64,000 bases of DNA from Symsagittifera roscoffensis (GCF_963678635.1 NC_087068.1:60383949-60447948), one strand, 5' to 3'. Positions 1-12,490 are shown, counted from the first letter of the stretch. Made by a program: numbers and translations. The notes: generated by a model from the letters alone, not told the origin.

Positions 1-615
1 CTAGCAACAAAGGTTAAATGTGTGTTCATTTGCATTTTGTTCCCCATTTTCTATTTGCCTCTTTCCTTACTATACTCTTACTGAAATGAACCGAGGAGAG
101 AATTTGTGCGGCTGTTGGTGGTTGTATTAGCCTTTCATTTTATCCAACAGTGCCAATCCAAACAAGGTAAGTTCATTTAACACTCTGGATTAGCTTCTAA
201 TGGTTTCGAATTAAAGTCTTTTAAAATCGCTCGAGTTTATATTCAAAAGTAGTTGAAAACGATCAAATAATTTTCCGAAACGACCATTTTTCATAATCAA
301 CTGATGTGAAACATCGTAAAAACAGTCAATCTTGTCACTACACGTAGCTCAATTTAGCATGTCTTGGTAAATTTTTGGGACAATTGAAAATGGGAATAAA
401 CTATGGATTGGGGTGGGTTTTAGTTTTTTTTGTTCTCCACGCAAAACCAGGTACCTCAAATACTCATCGGAACGGCCGATAGATATACTACAAAATATAT
501 ATTCTCATCACTCATTTCAACTTGAAAAAAAAGACTTTGTAGTTTTTTAAAGAAGAGGTTCGGAAAATTTTGTATTTCTTGCACAGAAATCCGCTATCTT
601 TGTTTCCATGATAAA
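1..615. other. non-coding stretch, no gene seen
   Basis: No convincing coding frame. A candidate 5' splice donor (AACAAG followed by GTAAGTT) lies near 161-172. It could mark the end of an upstream exon, but nothing in this stretch confirms that. A short piece near 400-440 resembles the opening of the dispersed family found at 9.0-9.5 kb (GGGGTGGGTTTT followed by a T-run). Confidence 0.5.
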
Positions 616-1525
616 CCGGGTTGATCTTCATAGACCAAAAACGTTAATCATACAATTCCATCGAGGAAGTAAAAAAAAATACTAGTCATACAAACCTCAT
701 ACATTTTGCTGAAATGGTGTCATCGAAGTGTGACAGAACTTTTTTCTTGTTTTCACTTACAAGTAGGTGTAGCGTACTAATTAAAAAAGAACTATTTTTG
801 TCGAAAAAAATGCTAATCCATAATTGGAAACATTTTCAAGAAGAACTATTTTTGTCAAAAAAAATTTCCATATATGGAAAATGTATAAGTAGCATTTTTT
901 TCACGGTGACAACAAAGTTTTTTCATGTAACTTTCAACCTGCAATCTTTTGTCCGCAAATCTAATTTTCTTTAGTTTCTTGTGTGCATAACGTAGTCCTG
1001 GATACACAAAAATTGAATTTTTCCATTTCTTTTGATAATTTTTTCAAAAACTCTAAAAACTCTTATTTCTTTTAAATGGCTTGTTAATGCGTGTCTTGAT
1101 CAATGTCTGATAATTTTTAAAAAAGTCAAGTTTTGGCAAAAAATCATTTTTGAAACCTTATGACAACATTTAAAAGTTTGATCCTTTCAGTATTTGATCT
1201 GTGTACTAAAAGTCTTATAAAATCCAGTTCGTTTCCAATACATTGTAAATGCAAGACAATCAAACATGTGATGATTCTAGTTTTGAGTAAACCATGTTTT
1301 TTGTTATTTGTGTTCGGTCACGAACTTATCCCAAAAATATTGAGAAACTGAATTTGTCAAAAAATGGTTTATTGGAAAATACTATTCATACAGTTTCCAT
1401 ATGAAAAATCACTAATCATAGACTTTTCATTCATTTTTCAGTACTTACGGGATTGCATGAAAAGTTTATGATTAGGTTTTTTCCATATATGAAAATTGCA
1501 TGATTAGCATTTTTGGTTAACCCGG
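616..1525. repeat. repeat segment bounded by CCGGGTTGA / TTAACCCGG
   Basis: The left edge reads CCGGGTTGAT followed by a diverged ATCATACAATT motif. The right edge reads GATTAGCATTTTTGGTTAACCCGG. The two edges are inverted relative to each other, and the interior holds several degenerate palindromic units of the ATGATAAGCA / CATATATGAAAATTG type. The arrangement matches the better preserved element at 19,334-20,464, so this is probably an older relative of the same non-autonomous family. Boundaries are approximate and no target duplication is clear. Confidence 0.4.
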
Positions 1526-1529
1526 AAAA

Positions 1530-1900
1530 TTGAACAAAATTTTTGAAATAAATGGAAAAAAGATTATCAAAAATTACTCTAATGTCAAAAGCACTACAAA
1601 TGTCGAGAAGGAAGTTTATAGTTCAGATAGCTTACTGGGTTAACATCCATGCAAAACTGCTTACCGTACAATTTCGTGCAATCGAACTCTATATCTTACA
1701 ATTCAATACCTTTATTGTATGGAAAATTGCATATCATACATATTTTATCTATAGAAAATAATCACAAAATTTTCCATATATGAAACAACGCCTAGCGATC
1801 ATAAAATGGGTTGTACTATGGAATGCACGAAGTTGCATGACAATCAATTTTCCATATATTAAAATTGTATGATAAGCAGTTTTGGTCAGCAAAAGTTATA
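1530..1900. repeat. degenerate palindromic TGCTTATCATAC-type units
   Basis: Several imperfect units occur here (for example TTTTCCATATATGAAACAACG and CCATATATTAAAATTGTATGATAAGCAG). They match the palindromic unit seen at 14.4, 15.1, 17.1-17.3 and 19.3-20.5 kb. No coding potential. A 69-codon frame at 1552-1761 has repeat-derived composition and is not a gene. Confidence 0.45.
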
Positions 1901-4187
1901 TCAGATATCTAATTAAATCAGGTAGCTTACGTCAAAAAATTGGGGATGATGGTTTTCTTTTCTCCATTTAACCATTTGCGTATGCTCGGGCAAAACAGAT
2001 TAAAGCGTTTTATGAAATTTGAAAAGTATGTTGTTCATAGATGTTGGCGGCGTAGCGATCAGCTTGCGTGCCGATTATAGGTTCGCTTTTACTAGCTGCT
2101 TTTGATTTTTTTTCGCCGCCTCTAGAGAGCCATAAATTAGTGCTCTACAGAATGCAGGTGAATTGCGCAATCGACTTATTTAGAGCAATCTTCAAGAAGT
2201 TTCAGATGTAAGACACCTAGGCGAGCGGGAAACTATAATTTTCGCATGCTAATAGACGCGCACACTGACAGACCGGTTTCGAAATTTTGAAGCAAGATTT
2301 TGAGCGTAATTGCTTAAAAAATCCGCTCAAACCGCTCAAATCTTGCTTCAAATTAGGTGAAAAATCTCGTCTCGGGTCAGAATTCTTGTTGCAGGAGCCA
2401 TCGAAAAATTTTCCGTTATGTTAAAAATTTTCCGCTATGTTAATTTTCCGTTATGTTAATAATGTTAGACGAGTCTGGAGGAAGAAAGATCGAGGCGTAT
2501 TTTGTCAATTTTGGCTACCGGATGGATAGATTGTAGGAAATAAGACCCTAAAACTCTATTGGTCGTTACTCGAAAACTATATCAAATTTCAAATAATTTT
2601 TTTTGGTGTGAAAAAAACAGCTTGAATGTTTTCAATTTTCAGACTAGTAGACAAATATTGCTGAGAGGCTGGTTTATTTGATTTCCTCATTGTAAGAGTG
2701 ATCATTATTTTAGGCAGTAATTTTTTCAAAACTGCTGTTCAGTAATCATTTACTAAAATGGTAACAGTGAAGAAAAATAAACAATATAAAGCATGAAAAA
2801 GCATTATTATTCCGACCATTTTAAAAATGTGGAGGAGCCTTGATTTTGGATGCTTTTAGTCTTTCATTTTATTTTCCTGTTTGTTTTCAACTCAACACAA
2901 GGTACCATAAATAACCACCGGAATAAGTCAAGTGATATACATAAGTGAAGGCCTTTCAGTCGCTATTCGAACGACACGAAAAAGTTTTCCAAATATTTTC
3001 TAGGCATCGAGAAAAACTGGCTTACAATTTTGAGTTTATTTCAATTTTGAGCAAAAAAGCAGTGGAGAAAGCTTACCATAGCTTATTTATGCTTATCTTC
3101 GGCCCTGAAAAATTAGTATTACGCAAGTTACAATAGTTTTTTAATTTTTTTATTGTCATTTTAAGAACCAAAAATTTCAATAAAAAAACAAGAATTTTAT
3201 CCATTAAAAGTTGAAAACTTCATTAGGAGGCGAAAATGTGCACTGGATAAGCGAACAATTGTCTGTTTATATATTTCTGGACACTAGAGACAAGTATTTA
3301 AACATATTTAAAATATGCTATATTTATGTGGATTCCGCATAAAATTACTTGGAACATAATTTTTGTCGGCTCAATAGTTTTGTAGCGGGTTTCACAAAAG
3401 CGAATATAGGTAGTTGTATTGGATTCGGCAAATTTACACTGATGCCGCCTATAAATTGCCGATTCTGCTGGCAATATGCAGATTCCGCTTAAAATTTGCA
3501 GATTAGATGTACAGTTGCGAATTCACGACAGCTTACATTTACTATACACATATATTACAAATGGTTCATGGATTCTACAAACTTTTTCGAATTCCTTAAA
3601 GTTTGTTGCAGGTTCCACAACTTTTGTTGCAGACGCCGCAAAGTTGTCTGTTTTAGGAAAGATTTTGAGCAATACAGTGTAATAGTGTTTCAGATAATTT
3701 TTATACAATAGTTCATTTCAATCTAATGTTAGCTCATTTTTCGTAGCAAATGTTTTCAAAAAGTAACTTAAACGCACCTGGATACAAAGTTCCTTCTTTT
3801 TTTGTTTGTGAACTTGACAAATAGCGTAAAATATGTAACATCTTATTTGTAAAACTATGTAGAGTTTGAGGTTTTTTTTCAGCTTCAAAAATTTTTGTAC
3901 GTGATATGCACCAACTATCAGAAAACATGAAACTATCAGTAAACTGTTGACCTTAAAATTCCTCTAACGTTATCAGTTCAAGATAAGCCACAAGGTTGAA
4001 CCTGTGATACTGGTACTCTGGTACTGCAACTAAATCAACGAGCGGGAAGGCAACAGTAAAATTTTTGCCAACGCATATAAAAACCTATGGCAAGCAAAGT
4101 CGATACGGTCTTGACCAGTTTTCGGTTTCAGAGTGAAAACCATTAAAAAGTTTTGTACAGAAAACAATATCGAACAAAAAACGTCCG
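1901..4187. other. non-coding stretch with minor repeats
   Basis: No gene recognised. Contents: a hairpin at 2285-2354 whose arms are GAAGCAAGATTTTGAGCG and its near-complement, about 26 nt apart; three tandem AATTTTCCGTTATGTTA units at about 2402-2461; and a loose scatter of GATTCCGC / GATTCTGC words at 3320-3650 that looks like a decayed tandem repeat. Short overlapping frames at 3476-3711 on both strands follow from this repetition. Confidence 0.5.
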
Positions 4188-4941
4188 GTGGATCAATCTA
4201 CCGGAAAAGTGATATCACAGAGGCCAAGATACATCTACCACAAGAACCAGCACAGGGCTCGAGCAAGAGCCCGACGGCGGGGCCGAGAGAAAAACTACAA
4301 CAATCAGCTCACCGGAGAAACTAGAAGAAGGCGTGGAGAGAAGATGCAGGTGCAAACTCAGCAAGCAGATTCATTGTTCTTATTGACAGATTCCAGCACA
4401 GCCAGTCATTAGTTACATCCGAAGAAACAGAAGCAGGATGGTACTCAATTCGGCGGTAAAAGGGCTAAACCAAACAAAGTAGGACCAAGCACATCAAGCT
4501 GTCCAAAGACCCAAGAAGAACTTGTCCGAAAGAAATCCGAGAAGAAAAAAAAAGACAGTCCAACAAACCAGTAGATAAAAAGCTGCAACCGCAGCCAATG
4601 AACGAGTACCAGAGGAGTGGGAAAAGGGAAAAGAAAAGACGTCAAAATCAAGCTCAAGTTCTCGGAAGCCTCAAAAAGGGGGAAAACTAAAGAAAATGGA
4701 CTTAACTACTAAGAATTAGGACACACTAGAAACTTTCCAAAGTTGTGACTTCTCGCCAGCCGAGTGGGAAAACCTGGCTAATCAAGTCGTAAAGAGAGAG
4801 TTGCAGAAAGTAGCGGACGAACTTCGGGGGAGAAATCAACCCGTAGCTCAAAAGGATGAGAGATTTGACCTCCCACGCTTAGCATGGATTGAGTTGGGAC
4901 TTGGAGACCCACATACTTTTAAGAGGAATTTGAGACAAAAT
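4188..4941 (+). pseudogene. decayed coding remnant, function unknown
   Basis: One frame starting near 4188 reads 74 codons to a TAG at 4410, continues open in the same frame to another TAG at 4572, and then the protein-like signal moves to a different frame. That frame is interrupted by a stop near 4717 and ends at TGA just after NLRQNLN, near 4948. The translated pieces look like real protein: an Arg-rich start, Lys/Ser-rich linkers, and a compact segment with the words SPAEWENLANQVVKRELQK and LAWIELGLGDPHTF. The local base composition (A/G-rich, low T) also differs from its surroundings. I do not recognise the family. The basic, low-complexity start would suit a retroelement gag or a nucleic-acid-binding protein. 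A multi-exon gene cannot be excluded. Confidence 0.4.
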
Positions 4942-5239
4942 CTGAACTGATCAAATTTATGATTGGGTTTGAAAGGTAACGTAAAAGGCAGAATGAAGAT
5001 TAGAAGACAGGAGCTGAGTCAGTCAGGTAGGATATCACAGAACTGTAACGCTTATTTGGCTGGGAGTGTTGGAACAGCATTCGGAATCAAATTCACGTTC
5101 TACTTCTCAGCTCCTGTCTTCTAATCTTCATTCTGCCTTTTACGTTACCTTTCAAATCCAATCATAATTTTGATCAATTCAGATTTTGTCTCAAACTCCT
5201 CTTAAAAGTATGTGGGTCTCCAAGTCCCAATTCAATCCG
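4885..5239. repeat. 134-bp inverted repeat (near-perfect hairpin)
   Basis: The left arm (4885-5018) and right arm (5106-5239) are reverse complements with only a few mismatches, separated by an 87-bp loop. The left arm includes the last ~20 codons of the coding remnant at 4188-4941, so the right arm is an inverted duplicate of that gene tail plus ~70 bp beyond it. The high arm identity implies a recent duplication or gene conversion. A transcript would fold into dsRNA longer than 130 bp. Confidence 0.85.
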
Positions 5240-8200
5240 TGTGGGCATTTGTTGCGTGTTAATTCTTTTGCGTCACTAAAAAAGCATGAGCTGGAAAAAA
5301 AGGTTTAGAACTGCTATAAAAAACGGAAAGTGGTGGAGCAATAAGTGACGGAAAATATAAACGACAAGCAACCCTATAAAACTCTTTCGGAGTCAATAAA
5401 TATGTCTTATGTATGAATCCTCCGCCCTCAAGGGTATAAGTGAAGACAACATTGATCTGTGCTCTGATCTGCTAATAAATCTCTCCACTTCTCAGTCATA
5501 AAACAATCTTTTGTCTCCATAAAATAAAAACAATGTTGCATAAAATAATCTTTGGTATGGGCCGAATGATATACCAAATTGAATTCCTTTAAATAGCATA
5601 AAAATGTTTAAGAAAACTCTAAAAAACTTTTAAAAAAGCATAAAAAAACAATAAAAAAATTTTCAAAAACTTTCCGAGCACTAAGAAAGTTGGTTTAACT
5701 TTTTTTAATTGTTTTTTTTCTTTCAATTTCGAGCTAATCAAGCGTGCGAGCATCCTTACAAAGCCTTTTTAAGCTTAAGTTAAGCCACGAAAACTTTTTT
5801 TAAGCAAGCAAAATTAGTTTTTGGAGTTTTTTTTGCACCATTATGATAAACAAAAATTATGATTCTGCAAAAGTTTTTTTTGTAAGTGTTGAGTTTCTGT
5901 TTTTTTTTCTCAATTTTCTTCAAAGCTGTTGTCCAATTAGCTTTTTTCACAAGGACTGTCGAATATATCTGTCGTTCAGTTACTTTTATCACACCACGCA
6001 GAAAAAACACTACACTAGTTCGAAAAGAAAAAAACGCTTTCTGTTTTGTGTTTTTTCAAAAGACTATGGTCGGAACATTCTGTGCTACTTACACAGTAGC
6101 CGGCTACCCTTGATAAAAGTTAAAACTTTATTTTGGCTTGATATGCTTTCGAAAAACGACCACACATGCCAAATTCTTTCATGCGGGTGCAACATCACAT
6201 TTGAACTCGAAAACTTTCAGTATTCTGAAGCAAAAACTAAAATTTTGATGGGAGGGGTAATTAGAAAGGACTCTTAAATTTTCTAGAGAGGCTATCTGAT
6301 TTTTAAATTGTTATAAAAGTTGTCTGTTTGAATTCCAATTTCAGTCCTTTTTTGCGGTAAGCGTCAGTGATTTTTCCACAAACTCTCATTACCATAATGG
6401 TAAATTTATGCAGCACTAAACTATAGAATGAGATTAAAAGGGTGCTTTGTCAATTATTGGGGAATGGAGCTGCAATCTCTCTCCCTGAGCGACCCCCCCC
6501 CCCCCCCCCCCCCGTCCCGCACCGTCTATTTGATGGGCCTATATGTGTTGTGACACAAATGGTCCCTACAGTCGAGCCTATTTCGCCAACTGGGGATGGC
6601 GGCCATACTTTAATGGACCCGCAGGAGAGTCAATAATTCTCCACTTATACCCTCAAAAGCCAATTGCATAAACCTCTCAATATCACTCCCTCATTCAGCC
6701 AACACAACCCCACAAAGTTCTCCTCTCCCGTGGTCCCTGTTCCGCCGGTGCCCCACACTTCTCAGCCACCAAAAGCACAGCCATGTAGCAAACACCCGCC
6801 CAACAGCCCCACATCAGTGTTTTTCTGGCCGTTTTAAACTGCAGAAGGATTATTGGCAAAGGTTATGACATAACGATTGAGTTGGAAAGTTCAATCACTT
6901 TTTGGCAGATGAACCACCTATTACTAGCTCACAATGAACTCTTTTTAAAAGCCCAACAAAACCTGAGAATTTCACCACTATAGGTTTTCTTGTGACATTG
7001 CTATGTCTTAATAATTTCAACGGTTTTGTCTCTCAATCGACAAAATGTTAACAAAGTCACTTAGACATTCATTCTGCATTGCCGTTACAACAGCAACATT
7101 TTCAGATGATTTCATCAGCATAATCAACGCATTTTTAGAAACTGGACGCAACCTGCTTTTCGTGTCTCTCATTCAAACATGGCCCTCGATCCGTCTTCAT
7201 CCTCTTAATTCATTTCCTACCATATTTAGCCTGGGTACTCCAACATAGCACACAGTACGCCCTTTGTGCTCTAATCTCTCGCTCATCCAATTTCCACCCA
7301 ACCGCCCCTTTTCGAGAGCAGGCAACCCCCTCTCCCTCCCCTCTCCCTCCCCTCCCCTCCCCTTGCTTCAAATATCCTCTCCTGTCTTTGCTTTCTGTTT
7401 TAATCGGATGTCATAGTTGGTGGACCGGACAACGAAAACAGTAAGTAAACGGATTTGTTCAATGCAGATTCTATTCCATAGTTTTATTAGCAATCCTTTT
7501 AAAAAATCTAAGATTTTATATTAAGTGTCTTTTACTGGATTTGGAGATTCTAATTTCAAAGTTTTCAAGCTTACGCAAAACTTAAGGGAAACAATTTACG
7601 TGAAGTTTGGATTGTGTTTATTTTATTTTCGACTTTCAAATGGAGCTCATTGGAGCATGTTACTTTGATCCCTAGAGCAGATTACTCAGACAGGAGAGCA
7701 AACTCTAAACATATCCGATTTCGTCGGTGATGCCGGTCTAGATCCATATTTTTTTTCTTCATAATTTGCATTTTAGCAGGAAAAAGAAGTTCAATGAAAA
7801 CACCAGAATTAAATGAGAAGTTTTCCCCCTCAACTCAGAGCATTCAGGGGATCCCCCGCCCCGAAGCAGTGTGGGGTAGTGGGGCTGCAGGCGAATTTAA
7901 ACCTCATAGATATGGGACTAGCACTGCGTGAACTAGAATAACAACAATACTCGCTGAATTCAAAGCCACACCCCTTCAAATTCGTTCCGCCCTTTAAAGT
8001 GCGTTAGTTGTCCGTGTCTGGTAGTTATGTATTTCCAAAAATTTCACCCACAATCAATATTGTAAAAATTTCCAACACTATTTAAAAGAAAAATTAGGAA
8101 GTAGGAAAATTCCAGTGACAAAAGTTGCAAAACTACCTCATCAAACTAAGTGTATGTGTTAGATTGAAAAACTTTCACTTTATTCCTGTAATTAAGCCCA

Positions 8201-8769
8201 AGAGTTTTAGAAAATATTGAGAGGAAACACTCTGATAAACCTCAACTATCACATGCAGAAGCTTCGAGTATGATAAAGAAAGAATGGACTGCTGCCTGCG
8301 TGTCCATTCTTTCATTCGTTCATTTGTTCATTCATTCACTGGCCCTAAAAATAACCTTTCTCACTAAACTACCTAACTACCTAATATTATGCAACATATC
8401 AGATCATTGGTTTCTGTAGTGACTAATTTTGGAGCGGAACATTTATTGTGACTAGCAACTTCATCGAGCAAGCTAAGAGCTAATTTTATACATTGTTTTT
8501 GGCTTTTAATCAGCACAACTCAAGTATGAGTTTGGACTAGAAATAATTGTTCATGAATTTATAACTAACAGGACAACTTGCAACAAATGCCAGTTCACAA
8601 AAATATCAACTCGCAAAGTTCAAGGAAAAGCCACTGTGAGTATCAGGGCAAAGCGGTGAATATTTTAATTGTTCCGACTTTCGATACGCGACTACTTTTT
8701 ATACAACAAATATGCGACTACTTTTTAGCGCATGATTTTTGTCTAATTTTATTCGTTAAGCATTTATTT
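5240..8769. other. non-coding stretch with low-complexity tracts
   Basis: No gene supported. The longest frame (144 codons, 5843-6277) is Phe/Lys-rich with no domain features. Contents: C21 at 6493-6513; a C/T-rich block at about 7320-7375 (CCCTCTCCCTCCCC repeats) followed near 7435-7450 by AAAACAGTAAGTAAAC, which could be the donor of an untranslated first exon; and an ATTC/GTTC microsatellite at about 8308-8338. The 6440-6800 and 7230-7450 blocks are more GC-rich than their surroundings and are the likeliest sites of host regulatory or 5' UTR sequence. That is inference from composition only. Confidence 0.4.
6493..6513. repeat. poly-C tract (C21)
   Basis: Twenty-one consecutive C on the plus strand, so G21 on the minus strand. 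Runs of this kind can form G-quadruplexes and are prone to length errors in assembly. Confidence 0.95.
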
Positions 8770-9018
8770 AAAGTTTTGGATTCTCGTTCTAGAAACAATT
8801 TTTTGATCTTACACCTAATTTCTGTTATTTTTTTTGTGTTTTTCGACAGAAATTTTGGGATGGTTATCTTGCAAGATTCTTTCAAGATTCTTGCAAGATA
8901 ACCTCCATCTTGCAAGATCTTGCAACATAACCTCCATCTTGCAAGATCTTGCAAGATAACCCTCTTTTGCAAGAATCTTGCAAGATCTTGCAAGATAACC
9001 TCCCTTGATCCACTAGGG
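8770..9018 (+). repeat. TCTTGCAAGATC family, copy 1
   Basis: Starts with AAAGTTTTGGATTCTCGTTC and ends with CCTCCCTTGATCCACTAGGG. The 3' half is built from GATAACCTCC spacers and the self-complementary 20-mer TCTTGCAAGATCTTGCAAGA. The same start and end recur at 10,806-11,087, and an inverted partial copy lies at 9,629-9,755. Confidence 0.75.
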
Positions 9019-9500
9019 TAGTTGTGCTCGGGGTGGGTTTTTTTTCTTGAGACAAATTTCGTTTTTTAACTAGCCTTTTTTACGGAATTTTTTTAATATC
9101 ATTCGAAAGCCATTGTTGTCCTAAAGTTAAATTTGAAAAGATATTTTACGTGTGATCATTTTTCGTAGAGTTATGAGGGTTTAAAGATTGCCATTTTGGC
9201 CATTTTGACCAATTTGGGACAATTAACGCGCGATATAATTCGCGCTATTAACGCGTAAGCGGAGATTTAATCCGTCTTATAAATCGTTCCAAATTGGTTG
9301 AACGAAGCTTATTTGCCATAACTGATTTGTTACAAGGAACGAAATCTATCTTTTTTTTTGTTCTTTATATGGCGTGAAGGGGATGATTTTCACAAAAAAT
9401 TTCAAACTTTGGAAAAAAAAATTTCATTTTATTTTATTTAATTTTTATGTTATTACTGCTGCTCCATAAACCTTAAAAGGCAGTCGGAACCTTCAGGGCT
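9010..9500 (+). repeat. dispersed repeat family B, copy 1
   Basis: Contains GGGGTGGGTTTTTTTTCTTG near its start, a central AACGCGCGATATAATTCGCG block, CGTTCCAAATTGGTTGAACG, a TATGGCGTGAAGG segment, and an end reading CTGCTCCATAAACCTTAAAAGGCAG. The whole arrangement reappears in reverse orientation at 12,780-13,100, and diverged direct copies lie at 11,870-12,490. Non-coding and probably a non-autonomous transposon relic. Confidence 0.65.
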
Positions 9501-9628
9501 TCGCCCTGATACGAGAAGTCTTGTTCCTGTTTAAATCAGATCGATTTGGATGAAAGCAGATTGATAATCCAAAAGCGTAATTTCTTTACTTCTTCGTTTT
9601 TTTGAAGTCTATCCCTATACGCTAAATG

Positions 9629-9755
9629 CCCTAGTCGATCAAGGGAGGTTATCTTGCAAGATCTTGCAAGAATCTTGTAAGATTCTTTTAAAGAGGATGC
9701 ATCGCTTCAAAAGATCTTGCAAGATTCTTGCAAGATCTTGCTAGATAACCTCCTT
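9629..9755 (-). repeat. TCTTGCAAGATC family, inverted partial copy
   Basis: Reads CCCTAGTCGATCAAGGGAGG, then TTATCTTGCAAGATCTTGCA, and ends in ATAACCTCC. It is the reverse complement of the terminal part of the copy at 8,770-9,018 followed by more of the palindromic units. A 12-nt insertion (GAGGATGCATCG region) interrupts the array. Confidence 0.7.
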
Positions 9756-10805
9756 TAAAGATAACCTTTTTTTGCAAGATCTCTAAAGATACCATTTTTT
9801 GGGCAAAAACAGCTTTACCCGCAACGACAACCAAGTAGCGTTTGTGGAAGAAGAAAGCAATTTTAGCTACGCATACATACACACAGCCCGCTAGGCGGTT
9901 GCCCCCAGAAAGCTTCAATTTTTTCAAAACTATTTTTTGTGATAGGCGGTCATCTTCAATTTTTGATCGAATACTTATACCTTAATCTCTCAAAACAGGA
10001 AAAACAAAATTTACAGCAATTGAGAACATAAGTTTAAAGAAATATATACAAGCAAAGATTAAGCACAAAATGAAATTTAGGTTTTTCTAATTCACTTTTT
10101 TCACACAATTACGTCAACCGAAATGAGCCAATGGATTCTTAATGAAATCTTCAGAAGACGGATTTGAGAAGAAGTCGTTTGTGATGAAAGCTTCACTTTC
10201 TTAGAACATAGCCAATCAAAGATTGCAAAGGAGAAATGAACGCAAGTAAACATAAAAAAAATAAAAAAAAACACTGACATTGTTGAAAAAATCTAAACTT
10301 TCAAAACTCAAAGAAAAAACTATATCCCCTTAAGCTCTTTAAATTAAGTTTTAACAGCACCCAATTACAGGGTTCGTAATTACAAAATTAGCAATTTTTT
10401 TTAATCAAGTTTTGTGAAGTTTTATATAAAAAATTTAATTGAACTAAGAAACGTCACATCTGGGAAATTAAAAGCAATTGAGCAGTCGCATTTGGACGCA
10501 AGATTTGCAACTCCTAAGAGTACTCTTACAGTACCCAACTACAACGTTGGGAAATTCAAGTTTTGAGAAACTTCACCCTAAGTTTTCTAAAAAAAAGTAT
10601 TCTTTTTTGAAAACCATCATTTTTTTTCGATTGGAAAAACAGAACAAAAAAAAAATTGAGGTTTTTTTTATTAGCTTGGGAAAATTTGAATCACTGCAAA
10701 ACAGAACCCATATGATTCATCGGGAGCACTCTCTGCACAATTTTTAATGATTCAAACTGCCAATTTTGAAAAAAAAATATATTTTTTTTTTCAAATCAAC
10801 TCGAA
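9756..10805. other. non-coding stretch, no gene seen
   Basis: Nothing beyond A/T homopolymers and short chance frames. The 89-codon frame at 10478-10747 is broken up by A-runs and has no domain features. Confidence 0.5.
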
Positions 10806-11087
10806 AAAGTTTTGGATTCTCATTCTAGAATTAATTTTTTTTTGATCTTACACCTAGTTTCTGTTATTGTTTTGTGTTTTTCCGTAGAATTTTTGGGATG
10901 GTTATCTTACAATATTCTTGGAAGATTCTTGCAAGATAGCGTCCCTCTTCCATGATTCTTGCAAGATAACCTCTATCTTGCAAGATCTTGCAAGATAACC
11001 TCCATCTTGCAAGCTCTTGCAAGATAACCCCTTTTTACAAGAATCTTGCATGATATTGCAAGATAACCTCCCTTGGTCGACTATGGT
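10806..11087 (+). repeat. TCTTGCAAGATC family, copy 2
   Basis: Begins AAAGTTTTGGATTCTCATTC and ends CCTCCCTTGGTCGACTATGG. It can be aligned with the copy at 8,770-9,018 over most of its length with scattered substitutions. It includes the TTTGGGATGGTTATCTT junction and several TTGCAAGATCTTGCAAGATA units. Confidence 0.75.
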
Positions 11088-11869
11088 GAAATTCAAATAA
11101 CAAAGAAACATTTTGCGACTAGTTGATTAACTCATAATGGCGATGGTCCATTTTGTATAGATCTCTTATCGTATAAACATTTGAGCGTACACTGACACTA
11201 GTGGACAAAATTAAGCTCAAGCTCTAGATTTTTCTCGGTAGAACGGCTGTTTTCAGTGAATTTTTTATACATCATTTCCTTCGAAATGCAGGAAACTTTT
11301 TCAGAGACTTAGAGCAAAGGATCCGAGCTACCATCAGTGAAAGTATCAATATTTCGTTCCAATGACTTACCAATGTATTCCAGGTCTGAACATGCCAGTT
11401 TTCCCCATCTACGCAAGAATTCTATTGACTAATGTTGTCCAACATGTAACCTTGAAAACAGGCATTTTACGAAATAAAATCTTTAAATTTTGCGCTTAAT
11501 TTTGTCAACTAGTGTGGATATAATTTTTTAACAAACTTAATTTTTTGCGCGGTAATCAGTGCTCATTTCAAGCCGTTAGAGCTCGGAGGTTTTGGCACTG
11601 GTTTTGTGTTTGGGGTTTCCAATTTTTGTTTCTATTTTTTTTTCTTCAAAACATTGTCCTATTCCACATAATTAGTGTGATTAAACTGAAAGAGAACTAT
11701 GAAATATGATGCAACTTCTCAACTGCCAATTTTCGAACCATGATGGTTTATAAAAAGGGGTTTAAGGACAATTTTTGTTCGAATTCAAAAAAATATATAT
11801 ATTTTCCAGATGATGGAAATATCATGATGAAGCGCAGTTTTTTCCCTGAATTATGAGAAAAAACGCTGG
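11088..11869. other. non-coding stretch, no gene seen
   Basis: AT-rich sequence without a supported gene. The words GTGGACAAAATTAAGC (~11,210) and TTAATTTTGTCAACTAGTGT (~11,500) face each other and may be the decayed ends of another foldback element, but the arms diverge quickly inward. Confidence 0.35.
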
Positions 11870-12490
11870 AACGTTTGTGCTTGGATGTTTTTTTTCTCCA
11901 GACAATTTTCGACTGTCTAACTAACGCAATTTTGACGTTTTTTAAAATTTTATCTGTTTTCGCTCAGCGCAGTTTTAAAAATTGTCAAGCAGGCCAATTT
12001 TGGATATAAACATGCAATACATTTTGTGTTATTCATGTAAGTGCCTAAGCCGAGTCTTAATCCGTTTCAGAAATCGTTCCAAAATGATTTGATATAGTGA
12101 ACAGCACAACAGCTGCTGAAAACCATTTTATAAGACTGTTTTCTTCTCCATTTTTCAGTGAAAATTGTTCTCTTGTTGAAAATTCTTGTTGATGAAAATA
12201 ACGGAAAATTTGTGCGCGGGGTGGATTTTCTCTAGAGCATTCTCGGCTTTTTATCTAGCCCTATTTAACGGCCTATAAAACATCACGTGGAAGGTACTAA
12301 TGTCCCGAGCTCAAAATGCACAAAAATTATTTGCCAGCCTTTTTGTGAGGTTGTGGGGTTCGAATGTTACCAAATTGGCCAATATTGGATTGTTAACTTG
12401 TGATTTTGTGCTATTTAAGAAATTTGTGCCAAAGAAATTATTCCAAACTGAATTGAGGCAAAAAATAGCTTTTAATTATGATATAACCCG
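11870..12490 (+). repeat. dispersed repeat family B, two diverged copies
   Basis: Two pieces in direct orientation resemble 9,010-9,500: one from about 11,870 (TTGTGCTTGGATG, then CTTAATCCGTTTCAGAAATC) and one from about 12,205 (TTGTGCGCGGGGTGGATTTT, then CTAGCCCTATTTAACGG, then CCAAATTGGCCAATATTGG). The 66-codon frame at 12300-12500 lies inside this repeat and is not a gene. Confidence 0.5.

Noticed and set aside
5843-6277. 144-codon frame
   Set aside because: Phe/Lys-rich translation of T/A-runs, with another frame overlapping it and no motif.
8870-9005. CRISPR-like array
   Set aside because: Units are palindromic and irregular with no unique spacers, and the DNA is eukaryotic.
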